The notes: generated by a model from the letters alone, not told the origin. Numbered from the stretch's first letter, positions 17,281-25,925 are shown. The stretch is 32,909 nucleotides of DNA from an uncultured Bacilli bacterium (GCA_944332705.1 CALVKM010000010.1:1-32909), one strand, 5' to 3'. Numbers and translations are program-made.

Positions 17281-17947
17281 CTATATCCTCCATTAAATCT
17301 GGTCTTAACTTATTTGTTTTCTTAATTTGTTCTTGCAATCTATATTCTCTAATTTTTTGATGGTTGCCACTAAGCAAGACATCTGGTACTTTTAACCCCC
17401 GATATTCTGCAGGTTTAGTATACTGGGGATAATCAAGTAAATTATTATTAAATGATTCATTTACTAATGATTCCTCATTTATTACTCCTGGTATTAGTCT
17501 TACTACACTATCCATTATAGCCATCGCAGCAATTTCTCCCCCAGTAAGGATAAAATCACCAATACTAATGATTTCATCTGCAAGTATTTTAATTCTCTCA
17601 TCAAAACCTTCATAATGGCCACAGATAATAATTAAATGTTTATATTCTTTTAATCTATTTGCAACATTTTGTTTATAAGTAGTGCCTTCTGGTGATAAAA
17701 GTATGACATGAGAATCCTTAGTTTTAATTTTATCTAACGCTATAAATATTGGTTCGCATCTTAAAAGCATTCCTGCTCCTCCCCCATAAGGCGTATCATC
17801 TACTTGTTTATTTGGAAGAGGTGATGAATCTCTAAAATTAATTATATTTATTTCCACTAATTTTTTATCTATTGCTCTTTTAATTATTGATTCATTAAGC
17901 ATTCCCTTAAAAAAATCAGGAAATAAAGTTAAAATATCAATTTTCAC
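17273..17947 (-). CDS. trmD: tRNA (guanine-N1-)-methyltransferase
   Basis: SPOUT-family enzyme that makes m1G37 in tRNAs, preventing +1 frameshifts. 224 aa with the family hallmarks: 'IDILTLFPDFF', 'PYGGGAGMLLRCEPI', 'LLSPEGTTYKQ', 'IICGHYEGFDERI', 'SIGDFILTGGEIAAMAI', 'YPQYTKPAEYRG', 'PDVLLSGNHQKI'. The reading frame can be extended to 17956, but that upstream GTG lies within the Shine-Dalgarno GAGAGGTG, so the GTG at 17947 (protein KIDILTLF) is the better start. It follows rimM with a ~45-base gap and overlaps the unknown gene downstream by 8 bases. Confidence 0.96.
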   Translation of the reverse strand: MKIDILTLFPDFFKGMLNESIIKRAIDKKLVEINIINFRDSSPLPNKQVDDTPYGGGAGMLLRCEPIFIALDKIKTKDSHVILLSPEGTTYKQNVANRLKEYKHLIIICGHYEGFDERIKILADEIISIGDFILTGGEIAAMAIMDSVVRLIPGVINEESLVNESFNNNLLDYPQYTKPAEYRGLKVPDVLLSGNHQKIREYRLQEQIKKTNKLRPDLMEDIDE

Positions 17948-17993
17948 AAATAACACCTCTCTTGTATATATATTATACTATTTAATTTTCATT

Positions 17994-18485
17994 TTACAAA
18001 CATAAACTTTTACCATTATTTGTATAAATTATTTTTGTATCCCTATCAAAGTGATCAATATATTCATCTATCAAAGGAATTAAATAAGTTTTATTACTAT
18101 ATTTTACTTTTATATAATTCATATTACTACTAGTATATATTTCAATTACTTTGCCAATATTCTCACTATTATCCATGACATCTACTCCGATTAATTCCTC
18201 TAGTATGTATTCATTATCTGTAAGTCCTAAATCACTTTTTCTAAAATAAACATTATACCCAATATATTTAGTTACTAGATTTATATCATTAATATCATTT
18301 ACTCTAATTAAATAATTATTTTTATGTATTCTAACACTTGTTATTTTTAAAAGTTCGTTATTAATTAGAATATGATTGCCAATCTTAAATACTTTTTCCT
18401 TTTTATCAAAGTCACTTTTTACTTTAAGTTCTCCCTTAATACCAAAAAAGTTTATTACCTTACCTACTATTACTAATTCTTCCAT
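17994..18485 (-). CDS. rimM: Ribosome maturation factor RimM
   Basis: Binds S19 and helps mature the 30S head; about 163 aa, the usual size. The N-terminal RimM domain has 'VIVGKVINFFGIKGELKVKS', and the C-terminal PRC barrel has 'ELIGVDVMDNSENIGKVIEI', 'NYIKVKYSNKTYLIPLIDEY'. Two in-frame ATGs exist: the first (18497) lies immediately before GAGGT, which is spaced ideally for the second (18485), so the second is chosen. The gene overlaps the end of the TrmH-family gene by 26 bases and precedes trmD, as in most Bacilli. Confidence 0.93.
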   Translation of the reverse strand: MEELVIVGKVINFFGIKGELKVKSDFDKKEKVFKIGNHILINNELLKITSVRIHKNNYLIRVNDINDINLVTKYIGYNVYFRKSDLGLTDNEYILEELIGVDVMDNSENIGKVIEIYTSSNMNYIKVKYSNKTYLIPLIDEYIDHFDRDTKIIYTNNGKSLCL

Positions 18486-19188
18486 TATATACCTCATACA
18501 TCAAAATACTACCAGCAACTCCAACATTTAAAGATTCACAAGCTTTATCCATTTTAATATTTATCACTTCATCACAAAGCTCTTTTATATTTTCATATAC
18601 TCCCCTACCTTCATTTCCTAAAACTAAAGCTATATTATTACAACTTTCATTTTTTATATCATTACCACTTACAACATCACTAACTAGTATTTTATATCCC
18701 GCATCTTTTAATTTAGGAATATATTCTATTATATTAGTTCTAATTACATTTATATTAAAAATCATTCCTTCAGTTGCTCTAATTACTTTAGGATTATATA
18801 AATCAACACTACCTTCACTCATTATAATATTTGAAAAGCCAAAAGCAATACTAGAACGAATAAGAGTACCCAAATTTCCAGGATCTTGTATATCATCTAA
18901 AATTAAGACATTACCACTTATTTTTCGCTCAGGAATATATCTTACAATCGCCGCATTATCACTAATTGATTTTTGATCACTTATTTTTTTCATAATTTCT
19001 TTAGTAACTAAAAAGTCCGCATTATTTTCATTTATGCTAATAGTATTTATTACTAATCCTTTTTCTTTGGCTTCTTTAATTAAATGATCACCTTCAATTA
19101 AAAAGCATTTATCTTTGTCTCTATTTTTCTTTAATTTTAAACTAGCCCAATATTTAACTTTTTCATTATTAACACTACTAATAGTCAT
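18460..19188 (-). CDS. TrmH-family RNA 2'-O-ribose methyltransferase
   Basis: SpoU/TrmH-type SPOUT enzyme, 242 aa. The N-terminal substrate-binding part starts 'VNNEKVKYWASLKLKKNRDK'. The catalytic domain carries the three SpoU motifs: 'LDDIQDPGNLGTLIRSSIAF' (motif 1 with Asn and Arg), 'IALVLGNEGRGV' (motif 2) and 'ESLNVGVAGSILMYEV' (motif 3). The target is probably rRNA (RlmB/YsgA-like) but could be tRNA; the sequence alone does not decide. The ATG overlaps the upstream metalloprotease stop as TAATG, so the two are translationally coupled, and its end overlaps rimM. Confidence 0.92.
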   Translation of the reverse strand: MTISSVNNEKVKYWASLKLKKNRDKDKCFLIEGDHLIKEAKEKGLVINTISINENNADFLVTKEIMKKISDQKSISDNAAIVRYIPERKISGNVLILDDIQDPGNLGTLIRSSIAFGFSNIIMSEGSVDLYNPKVIRATEGMIFNINVIRTNIIEYIPKLKDAGYKILVSDVVSGNDIKNESCNNIALVLGNEGRGVYENIKELCDEVINIKMDKACESLNVGVAGSILMYEVYNGRISNSR

Positions 19189-19820
19189 TAATACCTCAAC
19201 TTCTTTCTTGCTTCTTTATAGTTAGGATAAGCCTGTGCTACTAAAGCCCAGAAATTTTTACCATGATTGCCTTCAAAAAAATGACATAACTCATGAACTA
19301 TAACATAATCGAGTAACGGAATTTCTTTTTTTAATAATTCGGTATTTAGAGTAACTGTCTTTTTAGCAGTATTACAAACTCCCCATCTAGTTTTCATTTT
19401 TCTAAATTTCAAAGTAAACTCCGGCAAATGAGAAAAACATTTTTTTGCAATTTCTACTTCTTCTGTAAATATTCGTCTAACCTCACTATCATAAAACTTT
19501 TCCAGTGCCTCGGCATTTTTAGCATATACATAAGTTTCATCAAATGTCACTTCATCTTGATCTTTATATTCTATATAATATTTTTTGCCTAAATACATAA
19601 ATTTATCATTATCCTTAGACTTATCTAAAGCTACCTCATACATCTTTAAAATACTACTTTCATTTTCTTTAATTAAATTTAAAATACTTTTGGCACTTAA
19701 ATACATCGGAGCACTAACATATAGTTTTAAATCTTCTTTAACTCGAAAATATAAATTTTTATTTTTTTTACGAATAACTACTACTTCAATGTCTATTCCA
19801 TTACTTGTCTTGTATATCAT
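19188..19820 (-). CDS. YgjP-like zinc metalloprotease (M48-like, DUF45)
   Basis: 210 aa. The zinc-binding motif HExxH is in 'DYVIVHELCHFFEGNHGKNFW', with the third ligand expected in the following 'NHGKNFW' stretch. The middle shows the YgjP signature 'FRKMKTRWGVCNTAKKTVTL'. Members are cytosolic; their substrate is generally unknown. Start at ATG 19820, overlapping the end of mscL by 20 bases; the end overlaps the TrmH-family gene by one base. No signal peptide. Confidence 0.9.
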   Translation of the reverse strand: MIYKTSNGIDIEVVVIRKKNKNLYFRVKEDLKLYVSAPMYLSAKSILNLIKENESSILKMYEVALDKSKDNDKFMYLGKKYYIEYKDQDEVTFDETYVYAKNAEALEKFYDSEVRRIFTEEVEIAKKCFSHLPEFTLKFRKMKTRWGVCNTAKKTVTLNTELLKKEIPLLDYVIVHELCHFFEGNHGKNFWALVAQAYPNYKEARKKLRY

Positions 19821-20211
19821 TTTTAAGTATATCCCTTATTTCTTCTAAAGTTTTAAGTTCGGCACTCTTAGTTTCCTTTTTTACTTCTTCTTCCTTTTTC
19901 TTTTTAGTAGTTATTCTATTCACAAATTTTACCACAATAAATAAACAAAATGCGACAATTAAAAAATCAATTACACTTTGAATAAAAGCTCCATACATAA
20001 TTTTGGTATCCCGAAAAGTTATTGATAAATTAGAAAAATCAATACCACCTAAAATAAGACCAATTATGGGGGTAAAAATATTATTAACTAAACTTGTCAC
20101 AATTGATGAAAAAGCTCCACCAACAATAACACCCACTGCTAAATCAAGGACATTACCCCTAGCAATAAACTTTTTAAATTCTTTTAACACATCAATCACA
20201 TCCATAAACAT
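19801..20211 (-). CDS. mscL: Large-conductance mechanosensitive channel
   Basis: Pentameric tension-gated pore that vents solutes during hypo-osmotic shock. The family signature is near the N-terminus: 'LKEFKKFIARGNVLDLAVGV'. TM1 continues 'IVGGAFSSIVTSLVNNIF', a loop with 'GGIDFSNLSITF' follows, then TM2 'SVIDFLIVAFCLFIVVKFVN' and a charged cytoplasmic helix ending 'TLEEIRDILKNDI', as in all MscL. The open frame extends to 20265, but that part overlaps the upstream gene and exceeds the family N-terminus; ATG 20211 or 20205 is more likely. No strong Shine-Dalgarno is visible, suggesting coupling with the gene ending at 20225. Confidence 0.92.
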   Translation of the reverse strand: MFMDVIDVLKEFKKFIARGNVLDLAVGVIVGGAFSSIVTSLVNNIFTPIIGLILGGIDFSNLSITFRDTKIMYGAFIQSVIDFLIVAFCLFIVVKFVNRITTKKKKEEEVKKETKSAELKTLEEIRDILKNDIQDK

Positions 20212-20224
20212 TTTATCATAAAAG

Positions 20225-21631
20225 CTATTTTTCGTATATATCAAAAACATATATTGTTCCAACATTTTTAAAATTGTTTCTTACATAATCAATTACTTCA
20301 ATAGGCATTTGCCAATTTAATTCATATTCTTCTGATTTAATAAAAAACATAACATTTTCCATATTATTAATTTTTTCTATTTCTTTTAAAGTAGTTGTAT
20401 TACCTAAATTACCTTTTAAAAACAAATCATAATTTTTATTATATCTATTTAGAGGAATCATATATAATGCCGCATCAGCATCTAAAATATATACATCTTT
20501 TTCTTGTTTTTTTATAAATTCATCTACTAACAAAATATTTTTTTCAACATCTTTATTTATAGGTATATTGTAAAAATATAATAACTCGGATTTTTGGGTG
20601 TTAATATAATAATTAAATCTAGTTATTATAAATATAACCAACGGAATAAATATTATAGTACTTGTTATATATACTATATTTTTATTTAATTTGATATTAA
20701 TAAACATTAAATAAACTATTCCCAGAATTGTTATAAAAGATGCTGTTTTAAAATGAATCATATCTGCAATAGGATAAATAACAATAAAACTTGCTAAAGA
20801 AAATACTCCAAGAATTAAATTATTTTTGTTGTTATTTTTTATACCTGATATCAGAAAATATAATATAAATAAGGGGACTAATATTCCTAATATAGGATTA
20901 ATATTTAATATATTTTTATAAGATATACTGTTAGTAAATGTTTTAATTCCCAGTATTGCATAATCTATAAAACTAGCTAAAGAATTTGTAAGCATTAAAT
21001 ATATAAATAAAATAATTATAGGTATTATAGCACCAATAACACGGTATAAAAACAACTTGAAAGTATCTTTATTTAAGTTATTAATTAATATATAACTACA
21101 TGTAATAACACAAATAAATAAACCTGTACTTTGCTTAAACAATATAGTTAGAGACGCTAAAAAACCAACTAATATATTGTATTTTATTGTCTTTTTACTA
21201 TTTAATTCTAAATAAATAATAATTAATGTTATAAATAAATTCATATAATTATAATCTAAATAATAACCGTTTTTAATATACAAAAATAAAAACGCCGAAG
21301 AAATCAAAGATAGAATATTATTGATATTTAATTTTTTTAATATTTTAAAAGTTAAAAATATGATAGCGCTACCAAGTAAAGCAGCAATCACTCTAAATAC
21401 TACTAAATTTATTCCAAATGCTTTTAGCAAAATTCCATTAAATATTGCCATTAATGGTGTTTGAACCATATTAAAATCATTATAAGGTATTAATCCATTA
21501 GCAACATTCCTAGCAAAATTAAAATTCCAAATTTCATCTAAATTATATAAATCTCTTGTAATTATACTAGCAAAAAATAACAAAAACAAAAACAATATAA
21601 AAAGCAGATCAATCAAAAACTTCTTATTCAT
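20225..21631 (-). CDS. Multi-pass membrane GT-C glycosyltransferase-like protein
   Basis: About 468 aa with some 10-12 membrane helices. After the first helix ('FLIDLLFILFLFLLFFASII') comes 'RDLYNLDEIWNFNFARN', the acidic Asp-Glu pair in the first outer loop typical of GT-C (PMT/ArnT, GT39-like) enzymes that use polyprenyl-phosphate sugars. 'MVQTPLMAIFNGILLKAFG' follows, as in that fold. The C-terminal ~110 residues form a soluble domain ('KDVYILDADAALYMIPLNRY'). It may add a sugar to a surface polymer or protein; donor and acceptor are unknown. The frame is open to 21670, but the ATG at 21631 starts just before the first helix and has a weak GGT site; either start is possible. Confidence 0.75.
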   Translation of the reverse strand: MNKKFLIDLLFILFLFLLFFASIITRDLYNLDEIWNFNFARNVANGLIPYNDFNMVQTPLMAIFNGILLKAFGINLVVFRVIAALLGSAIIFLTFKILKKLNINNILSLISSAFLFLYIKNGYYLDYNYMNLFITLIIIYLELNSKKTIKYNILVGFLASLTILFKQSTGLFICVITCSYILINNLNKDTFKLFLYRVIGAIIPIIILFIYLMLTNSLASFIDYAILGIKTFTNSISYKNILNINPILGILVPLFILYFLISGIKNNNKNNLILGVFSLASFIVIYPIADMIHFKTASFITILGIVYLMFINIKLNKNIVYITSTIIFIPLVIFIITRFNYYINTQKSELLYFYNIPINKDVEKNILLVDEFIKKQEKDVYILDADAALYMIPLNRYNKNYDLFLKGNLGNTTTLKEIEKINNMENVMFFIKSEEYELNWQMPIEVIDYVRNNFKNVGTIYVFDIYEK

Positions 21632-21704
21632 ACTACCACTATTATAAGATATATCATATTTTTTTAACATTGTCTACATAAAGGTTTTCTTTTTAACAAA
21701 ATTT

Positions 21705-21713
21705 TGCTATACT
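21705..21713 (+). promoter_or_regulatory. Extended -10 promoter of hit-capA
   Basis: TGC followed by TATACT, ending 17 bases before the hit start codon. No good -35 is present at the right spacing, so the extended -10 probably carries it. Confidence 0.55.
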
Positions 21714-21730
21714 TTAAGTGGTGATGAATT

Positions 21731-22114
21731 ATGGAAAAAGATTGTTTATTTTGTAAAATCGCAAATAAAGAAGCTGAAAGTTTTATACTTTTCGAAGATA
21801 ATGACTTAATGGTTATTTTAGATGCCTATCCTGATGCTGATGGACATACACTTATAATTCCCAAAAAGCATTATAAAGACATTTACGAAATTCCAGATGA
21901 GTTATTAGTAAAAATGTTTAGTAAAGCTAAAGAAATGACTCATAAGTTAATGGATAAACTAGGAAAATATGCTTTAACTTATGTTATTAATTATGGTGAT
22001 GCTCAAGTAATTAAACATTTTCACTTACATTTAATACCTAATTATATTAAAAAAGAACACAATTTAAGTAAAGATGAAGTATATAAATTACTTAATGAGG
22101 ATAATAATGAATAG
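21731..22114 (+). CDS. hit: HIT-family nucleotide hydrolase
   Basis: 127-aa histidine-triad protein, close to the bacterial Hit/HinT group that hydrolyses nucleoside phosphoramidates and AMP conjugates. The N-terminal 'CLFCKIANKEAES' carries the CxxC half of the structural zinc site often seen here. 'LIIPKKHYKDIYEIPDE' follows, and the catalytic triad is 'HFHLHLIP'. The Shine-Dalgarno is GGTGATG. It overlaps the next gene by 8 bases, so the two form an operon; no functional link between them is evident. Confidence 0.93.
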   Translation: MEKDCLFCKIANKEAESFILFEDNDLMVILDAYPDADGHTLIIPKKHYKDIYEIPDELLVKMFSKAKEMTHKLMDKLGKYALTYVINYGDAQVIKHFHLHLIPNYIKKEHNLSKDEVYKLLNEDNNE

Positions 22115-23360
22115 AAGAAGAAAAAGAAAACTAAAGAAAAAAATCATAATCAGTATTATTCTTTTATTATTTATTGGTATTGGTACAGGTCTTTACCTAA
22201 ATAGAGATTCTATTAGTAATTTATTTAACAACAAAGAAGTAGCTAATCCAAATGATAATGATAGAAAAGAGAAAGAAGAAAAACCCAAAGAAGATGAAGT
22301 ATATAAAATAAATATGTTAGCAACTGGGGATGCTTTAATTCACAATGCCGTCTATTGGGAATATGCTACCGGTGATAGAGATACTGGGCCATATAATTTT
22401 GATGGTGCTCTAGATTATGTAAGAGATATTGTATCTGAATATGATATTGCCTACTATAACCAAGAAACTCCTTTTGCAGGAGGTCTTCCTGATGGATACC
22501 CAAGATTTTCTACTCCATCAGAATTTGGTGATGCTATGATTAAAGCAGGATTTAATATGATTTCCACTGCCACAAATCATACAATTGATAAAGGCGAAGA
22601 TGGCATACTAAATTTTTATAATTATTTAAAAAATAAAGATGGCATCATTTTTAATGGCATTGCTGATAGTGCTACTGCTCATAATAATTTTATGATTGGT
22701 GAGAAAAATAATATTACTTATACAATGCTTTCATATACTACATCAACTAATGGCTTACCAGTTCCAAGTGGCAAAGATTACTTAGTTAATGTTTATGATG
22801 CACAACAAGTAAAGAGTGATATCGAAGCTGTTCGTGATAAAGTCGATGTTTTAATAGTTGCTATGCATTGGGGTGTTGAATATGCATCAACTCCTAATAG
22901 TAATCAACAAGAAATTGCAAAGTATCTTGCAGATCTCGGTGTAGACATAATTCTCGGAGCACATCCCCATGTTTTACAACCAATAACTTGGATTGATGAT
23001 ACACTAGTAATGTATTCTTTAGGTAATTTTATATCTAATCAATATGGTACTGATGATTATAATAAACTTGTTGGGTTTATGGCCACATTAGATATTACTA
23101 AAACTGTTACTCCGGAAGGAGATGTAGATATAACCATTGATAATCTCGGTGGAGAATTAATATTTACCAAATATAATGGTAATCCTATCACAACCGCCAA
23201 TCACGATGGTCATCAAGTAATACCATTCAGTAAAATGACTGATAATGTTTTAAGTACTTTTACCCATCCAATTGAACGAGATAGATTATATGAAAAATAC
23301 TCTGGAATACTTGAAAGTATGGGAGTTGATTTAAATATAGCTCCCCTACCAAGCACTTAA
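22107..23360 (+). CDS. CapA-family metallophosphatase-like membrane-anchored protein
   Basis: 417 aa from the ATG at 22107 (GAGG site 7 bases before it). The frame can be extended 11 codons upstream, but only through the end of hit. A basic N-terminus and one membrane helix ('KIIISIILLLFIGIGTGLYL') place the rest outside. The CapA/PGA-synthesis fold shows 'NMLATGDALIHNAVYW', 'YYNQETPFAGG', 'FNMISTATNHTIDKGEDGI', 'VDVLIVAMHWGVEY', 'VDIILGAHPHVLQPI' and 'MYSLGNFISNQ', all expected metal-site or core motifs. CapA proteins take part in poly-gamma-glutamate export in Bacillus, but most members, including this one without capBC, have no proven function. It ends in the terminator at 23361. Confidence 0.9.
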   Translation: MNRRRKRKLKKKIIISIILLLFIGIGTGLYLNRDSISNLFNNKEVANPNDNDRKEKEEKPKEDEVYKINMLATGDALIHNAVYWEYATGDRDTGPYNFDGALDYVRDIVSEYDIAYYNQETPFAGGLPDGYPRFSTPSEFGDAMIKAGFNMISTATNHTIDKGEDGILNFYNYLKNKDGIIFNGIADSATAHNNFMIGEKNNITYTMLSYTTSTNGLPVPSGKDYLVNVYDAQQVKSDIEAVRDKVDVLIVAMHWGVEYASTPNSNQQEIAKYLADLGVDIILGAHPHVLQPITWIDDTLVMYSLGNFISNQYGTDDYNKLVGFMATLDITKTVTPEGDVDITIDNLGGELIFTKYNGNPITTANHDGHQVIPFSKMTDNVLSTFTHPIERDRLYEKYSGILESMGVDLNIAPLPST

Positions 23361-23393
23361 AAAATAATGTAGATGCTCTTCTACATTATTTTT
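23361..23393. terminator. Bidirectional terminator between capA-like and natB-like genes
   Basis: A 13-bp stem (AAAATAATGTAGA / TCTACATTATTTT) with a 6-base loop fills the 31-base gap between two convergent genes. Confidence 0.87.
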
Positions 23394-24675
23394 ATTCGTT
23401 TCTTTTAAAGGCTGATGCGAATTTTTTCCACACATTACCACTTGAATAATTAAGTATACCAACTTTATAAACTTTTAGACCTGATTTTAATAAAATCCAT
23501 ACAAATAATATTAAAACAATTACGGATATTAACATATCTACTACTGTTATTTGGCCAAGAATAAACAGTGTTGGACTAATAAATACTGATAAGAATGGCA
23601 CATAAGATATTATTCTAATAAATATAGAGCCATCAAACATCGCTGCCATAACTGATAAGTAATAACCTAGCATAGATATTAACATTATTGGGGTTTGTAA
23701 TTGATTAAAATCTTCAATATTAACTGTCATTGATGCAAGTATTCCTGCAACTAAAGAATAAGCAACAAATGATAATAAAATCATTATTAAAGTAATTGGA
23801 ATAATTATCCATAACTTATCTACTACTCCACTAGCACTTAAAGTATTCATAATTCCCCCGATATCAATAATACTAGATGTACTACTAAAAGAACCACTAA
23901 TTGCAAATGCTATTAAACAATATAATATTAAGAGTAAACCTTGAACTATAACAAATATATTACTAGCAAGTATCTTAGATAATAAATGCATCTTCGGCGA
24001 AACATTAGAAATAATTATTTCCATACTTCTTGTAGTTTTTTCTTCACAAATTTCCCCACCAACCATTTGCACTAAAAAGATAATTAACATGAAAAACGGT
24101 AAAATAAGAGTTGGAAATATACTACTCATTACTAAATTCATGTTTTCATCTGTACTATCTGCTTCATTTAATATAACACGGTCTACAGTAATATTTTGTG
24201 ATAAATTAGCAAGTACTGAAGGATCAATATTTTCACTTATCATTCCTACTGTAGTTTTTGTAGTATTTAATGCTTGCGAAATTATTTGATAAGTTAATGC
24301 ATCAATAGCATTTTCACTAATTACCTCCGCTTTTAAATATTCTACACTATCACTATTTATTACTACCAATAAGTCTTCTTCTTCCAAATTTTCTTTTAAT
24401 ATATCGATGCTTTCATTACTTTTAGTTACTGTAATATCTTCATTATCATAAGAATTCATAGTATTTAAAAATATTTCAAATGCACTATTAGTATTATCAA
24501 CTACCACTACATTAGTTTGACTATCAAAATCTCCTCCAAAAAATTCAATAATAGATGAAATATTTACTAAAACAATAATGGCAAATGCTAAAATAATATT
24601 GGTTATATAAAACCATTTGGTTTTTATTTTTTTATTTAAACTAAGTTTAGTTAAATACCAAAATTTCTTATTCAT
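23392..24675 (-). CDS. ABC-2 type transporter permease (NatB-like)
   Basis: 427 aa. Architecture of the NatB/ABC-2 family: a first membrane helix ('FYITNIILAFAIIVLVNI'), a large extracytoplasmic domain of about 130 residues, then five or six helices, with the amphipathic 'VGGEICEEKTTRSMEIIISN' between them as the hallmark of the family. The ATG at 24675 overlaps the stop of the ATPase gene by 8 bases and has GGTGG nearby; a GTG 15 bases further up is less likely. It pairs with the ATPase immediately upstream. NatAB exports Na+ in Bacillus, but such pairs often export peptides or drugs, so the substrate is open. Confidence 0.9.
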   Translation of the reverse strand: MNKKFWYLTKLSLNKKIKTKWFYITNIILAFAIIVLVNISSIIEFFGGDFDSQTNVVVVDNTNSAFEIFLNTMNSYDNEDITVTKSNESIDILKENLEEEDLLVVINSDSVEYLKAEVISENAIDALTYQIISQALNTTKTTVGMISENIDPSVLANLSQNITVDRVILNEADSTDENMNLVMSSIFPTLILPFFMLIIFLVQMVGGEICEEKTTRSMEIIISNVSPKMHLLSKILASNIFVIVQGLLLILYCLIAFAISGSFSSTSSIIDIGGIMNTLSASGVVDKLWIIIPITLIMILLSFVAYSLVAGILASMTVNIEDFNQLQTPIMLISMLGYYLSVMAAMFDGSIFIRIISYVPFLSVFISPTLFILGQITVVDMLISVIVLILFVWILLKSGLKVYKVGILNYSSGNVWKKFASAFKRNE

Positions 24676-25561
24676 GAATACCACCAACACTCTCTATAAA
24701 TATTTCATTTAAACTAGGTTCTTCAACATCATATTTAGTTATATTGCTATTTTTAATTCTATCAAATACCTTACTTGCTACATCTATATTTTCGATTTTA
24801 ACAACATATTCCCCTTTTTCTAAACCTACACTTATAACACCTTTAATTTTCTTTATTTCATCTGTATTGATATCACCTTTAATTAAAATGTTTTTCTTAG
24901 CATAAGATTCTTTAATATCTTTAAGACTACCTTCCAATATTGGTTTACCTTTAACCAAAATAACTAATTTTTCACAAAAATCTTCAATATACTCCATTTG
25001 GTGCGAAGAAAATATAATTGAACATCCTTTATTTTTTAATTCTATTATAGCCTCTTTCATAAGTTTTACATTAATTGGATCAAGTCCCGTAAAAGGTTCA
25101 TCTAAAATAAGCAATTTTGGCTCATGAATAACTGCAGAAATAAATTGAATTTTTTGTTGATTACCTTTAGATAATTCTTTTATTTTTCTATTTTTATAAC
25201 TAGTTATTTCAAACTTTTCTAACCATTGATCCAATCTTTTATCAATTTCTTGTTTTTCCATTCCTTTTAATGTTGCATAAAACTCTATTTGTTCTTGTAC
25301 ACTTAGTTTTGTAAGTAAACTTCGCTCTTCAGTAACAAAACCAATTTTATCAGTTTTACTATAATCAATTTTTTCATGATCTAGTAATACATTCCCTGAA
25401 TTTGGTTCCAAAAGTCCCATTATAATTCGAAATGTTGTTGTTTTACCTGCACCATTTTCTCCCAAAAGTCCAAATATTTCTCCATCATCTACCGTAAAAG
25501 ATAAATCATTTACGGCAGTATTAGTTCCATATTTTTTAACAATATTTTTTACTTCTAACAT
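24668..25561 (-). CDS. ABC transporter ATP-binding protein (NatA-like)
   Basis: 297 aa. Walker A 'GLLGENGAGKTTTF', signature 'LSKGNQQKIQF', Walker B 'PKLLILDEPFTGLDP' and the switch histidine in 'IIFSSHQMEYIEDF' are all intact. The C-terminal ~80 residues are the DUF4162-like tail common in NatA-type subunits. The ATG at 25561 has a perfect GGAGGT site 5 bases before it; the frame extends six codons upstream, but that would put the start before the site. A promoter and a pair of direct repeats lie just upstream, suggesting regulated expression. Confidence 0.93.
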   Translation of the reverse strand: MLEVKNIVKKYGTNTAVNDLSFTVDDGEIFGLLGENGAGKTTTFRIIMGLLEPNSGNVLLDHEKIDYSKTDKIGFVTEERSLLTKLSVQEQIEFYATLKGMEKQEIDKRLDQWLEKFEITSYKNRKIKELSKGNQQKIQFISAVIHEPKLLILDEPFTGLDPINVKLMKEAIIELKNKGCSIIFSSHQMEYIEDFCEKLVILVKGKPILEGSLKDIKESYAKKNILIKGDINTDEIKKIKGVISVGLEKGEYVVKIENIDVASKVFDRIKNSNITKYDVEEPSLNEIFIESVGGIHE

Positions 25562-25580
25562 AAATACCTCCAGTAACATT

Positions 25581-25609
25581 AGGATAGCAAATAATTATTA
25601 GCATTGCAA
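25581..25609 (-). promoter_or_regulatory. Promoter of the natAB-like operon
   Basis: Minus strand TTGCAA, 17 bases, TATCCT with a TGC extended -10, ending 19 bases before the start codon. Confidence 0.65.
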
Positions 25610-25612
25610 TAC

Positions 25613-25632
25613 ATTTGACACTAATTTGACAC
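25613..25632 (-). promoter_or_regulatory. Direct-repeat operator candidate upstream of natAB-like promoter
   Basis: Two copies of the 9-mer ATTTGACAC start 11 bases apart, about one helical turn, immediately upstream of the -35. Same-face direct repeats there are typical of an activator site; no regulator gene is adjacent. Confidence 0.4.
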
Positions 25633-25636
25633 ACAT

Positions 25637-25662
25637 AAAAAAAGAGGAACTCCTCTCTTTTA
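25637..25662 (-). terminator. Terminator of the YjcZ-like gene pair
   Basis: An AAAGAGGA / TCCTCTcTTT hairpin with one bulged base and a T-run on the minus strand, directly after the stop codon at 25660. Confidence 0.75.
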
Positions 25663-25782
25663 GTAAAATGCTCCGCCCCAGATTATGGCAAGTAAGATAA
25701 ATAGTATTAAAACTATGAAAGCATAGCTAGCTGTAAAACTATTACCACCACATGGGTTAGAGTTTTTTTCACAACAACTCAT
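25660..25782 (-). CDS. YjcZ-like sporulation miniprotein, 40 aa
   Basis: Too short for an ordinary ORF search. From ATG 25782, behind an ideal AAGGAGGT, it reads MSCCEKNSNPCGGNS, then one hydrophobic helix 'YAFIVLILFILLAIIWG', and ends GAFY. This Cys/Gly-rich head, single helix of 'LILFILLAII' type and short aromatic end is the YjcZ/SscA-like family of tiny membrane proteins found in spore-formers and tied to spore assembly. Its start is 23 bases after the neighbouring miniprotein gene, so both should be read from the sigma-K-type promoter at 25926. The family assignment rests on pattern, not on an alignment. Confidence 0.8.
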   Translation of the reverse strand: MSCCEKNSNPCGGNSFTASYAFIVLILFILLAIIWGGAFY

Positions 25783-25805
25783 ATTAAACCTCCTTATTTA
25801 TCTAT

Positions 25806-25892
25806 TTAAATAAATGCCCCTACTATAATGATTAAAAGAATAAATAATACCAAAATTATAGCAGCTCCAAGGCCATTTCCACAACAATTCAT
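25806..25892 (-). CDS. YjcZ-like sporulation miniprotein, 28 aa
   Basis: From ATG 25892, behind AAAGGAGGA, the protein begins MNCCGNGLGAAIILVLFILL and ends IIIVGAFI: a Cys-Cys-Gly head, one membrane helix and a GAF ending like its 40-aa neighbour. An open frame continues upstream to 26057, but that part has no ribosome site, covers the promoter and the divergent prsA promoter, and is not family-like, so the short form is the real gene. Together with the neighbour it forms a two-gene operon ending at the hairpin at 25637. Likely a small membrane protein of the forespore or mother-cell envelope. Confidence 0.8.
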   Translation of the reverse strand: MNCCGNGLGAAIILVLFILLIIIVGAFI

Positions 25893-25925
25893 AAACGATC
25901 CTCCTTTTATTTGTCTTTTCATTAG

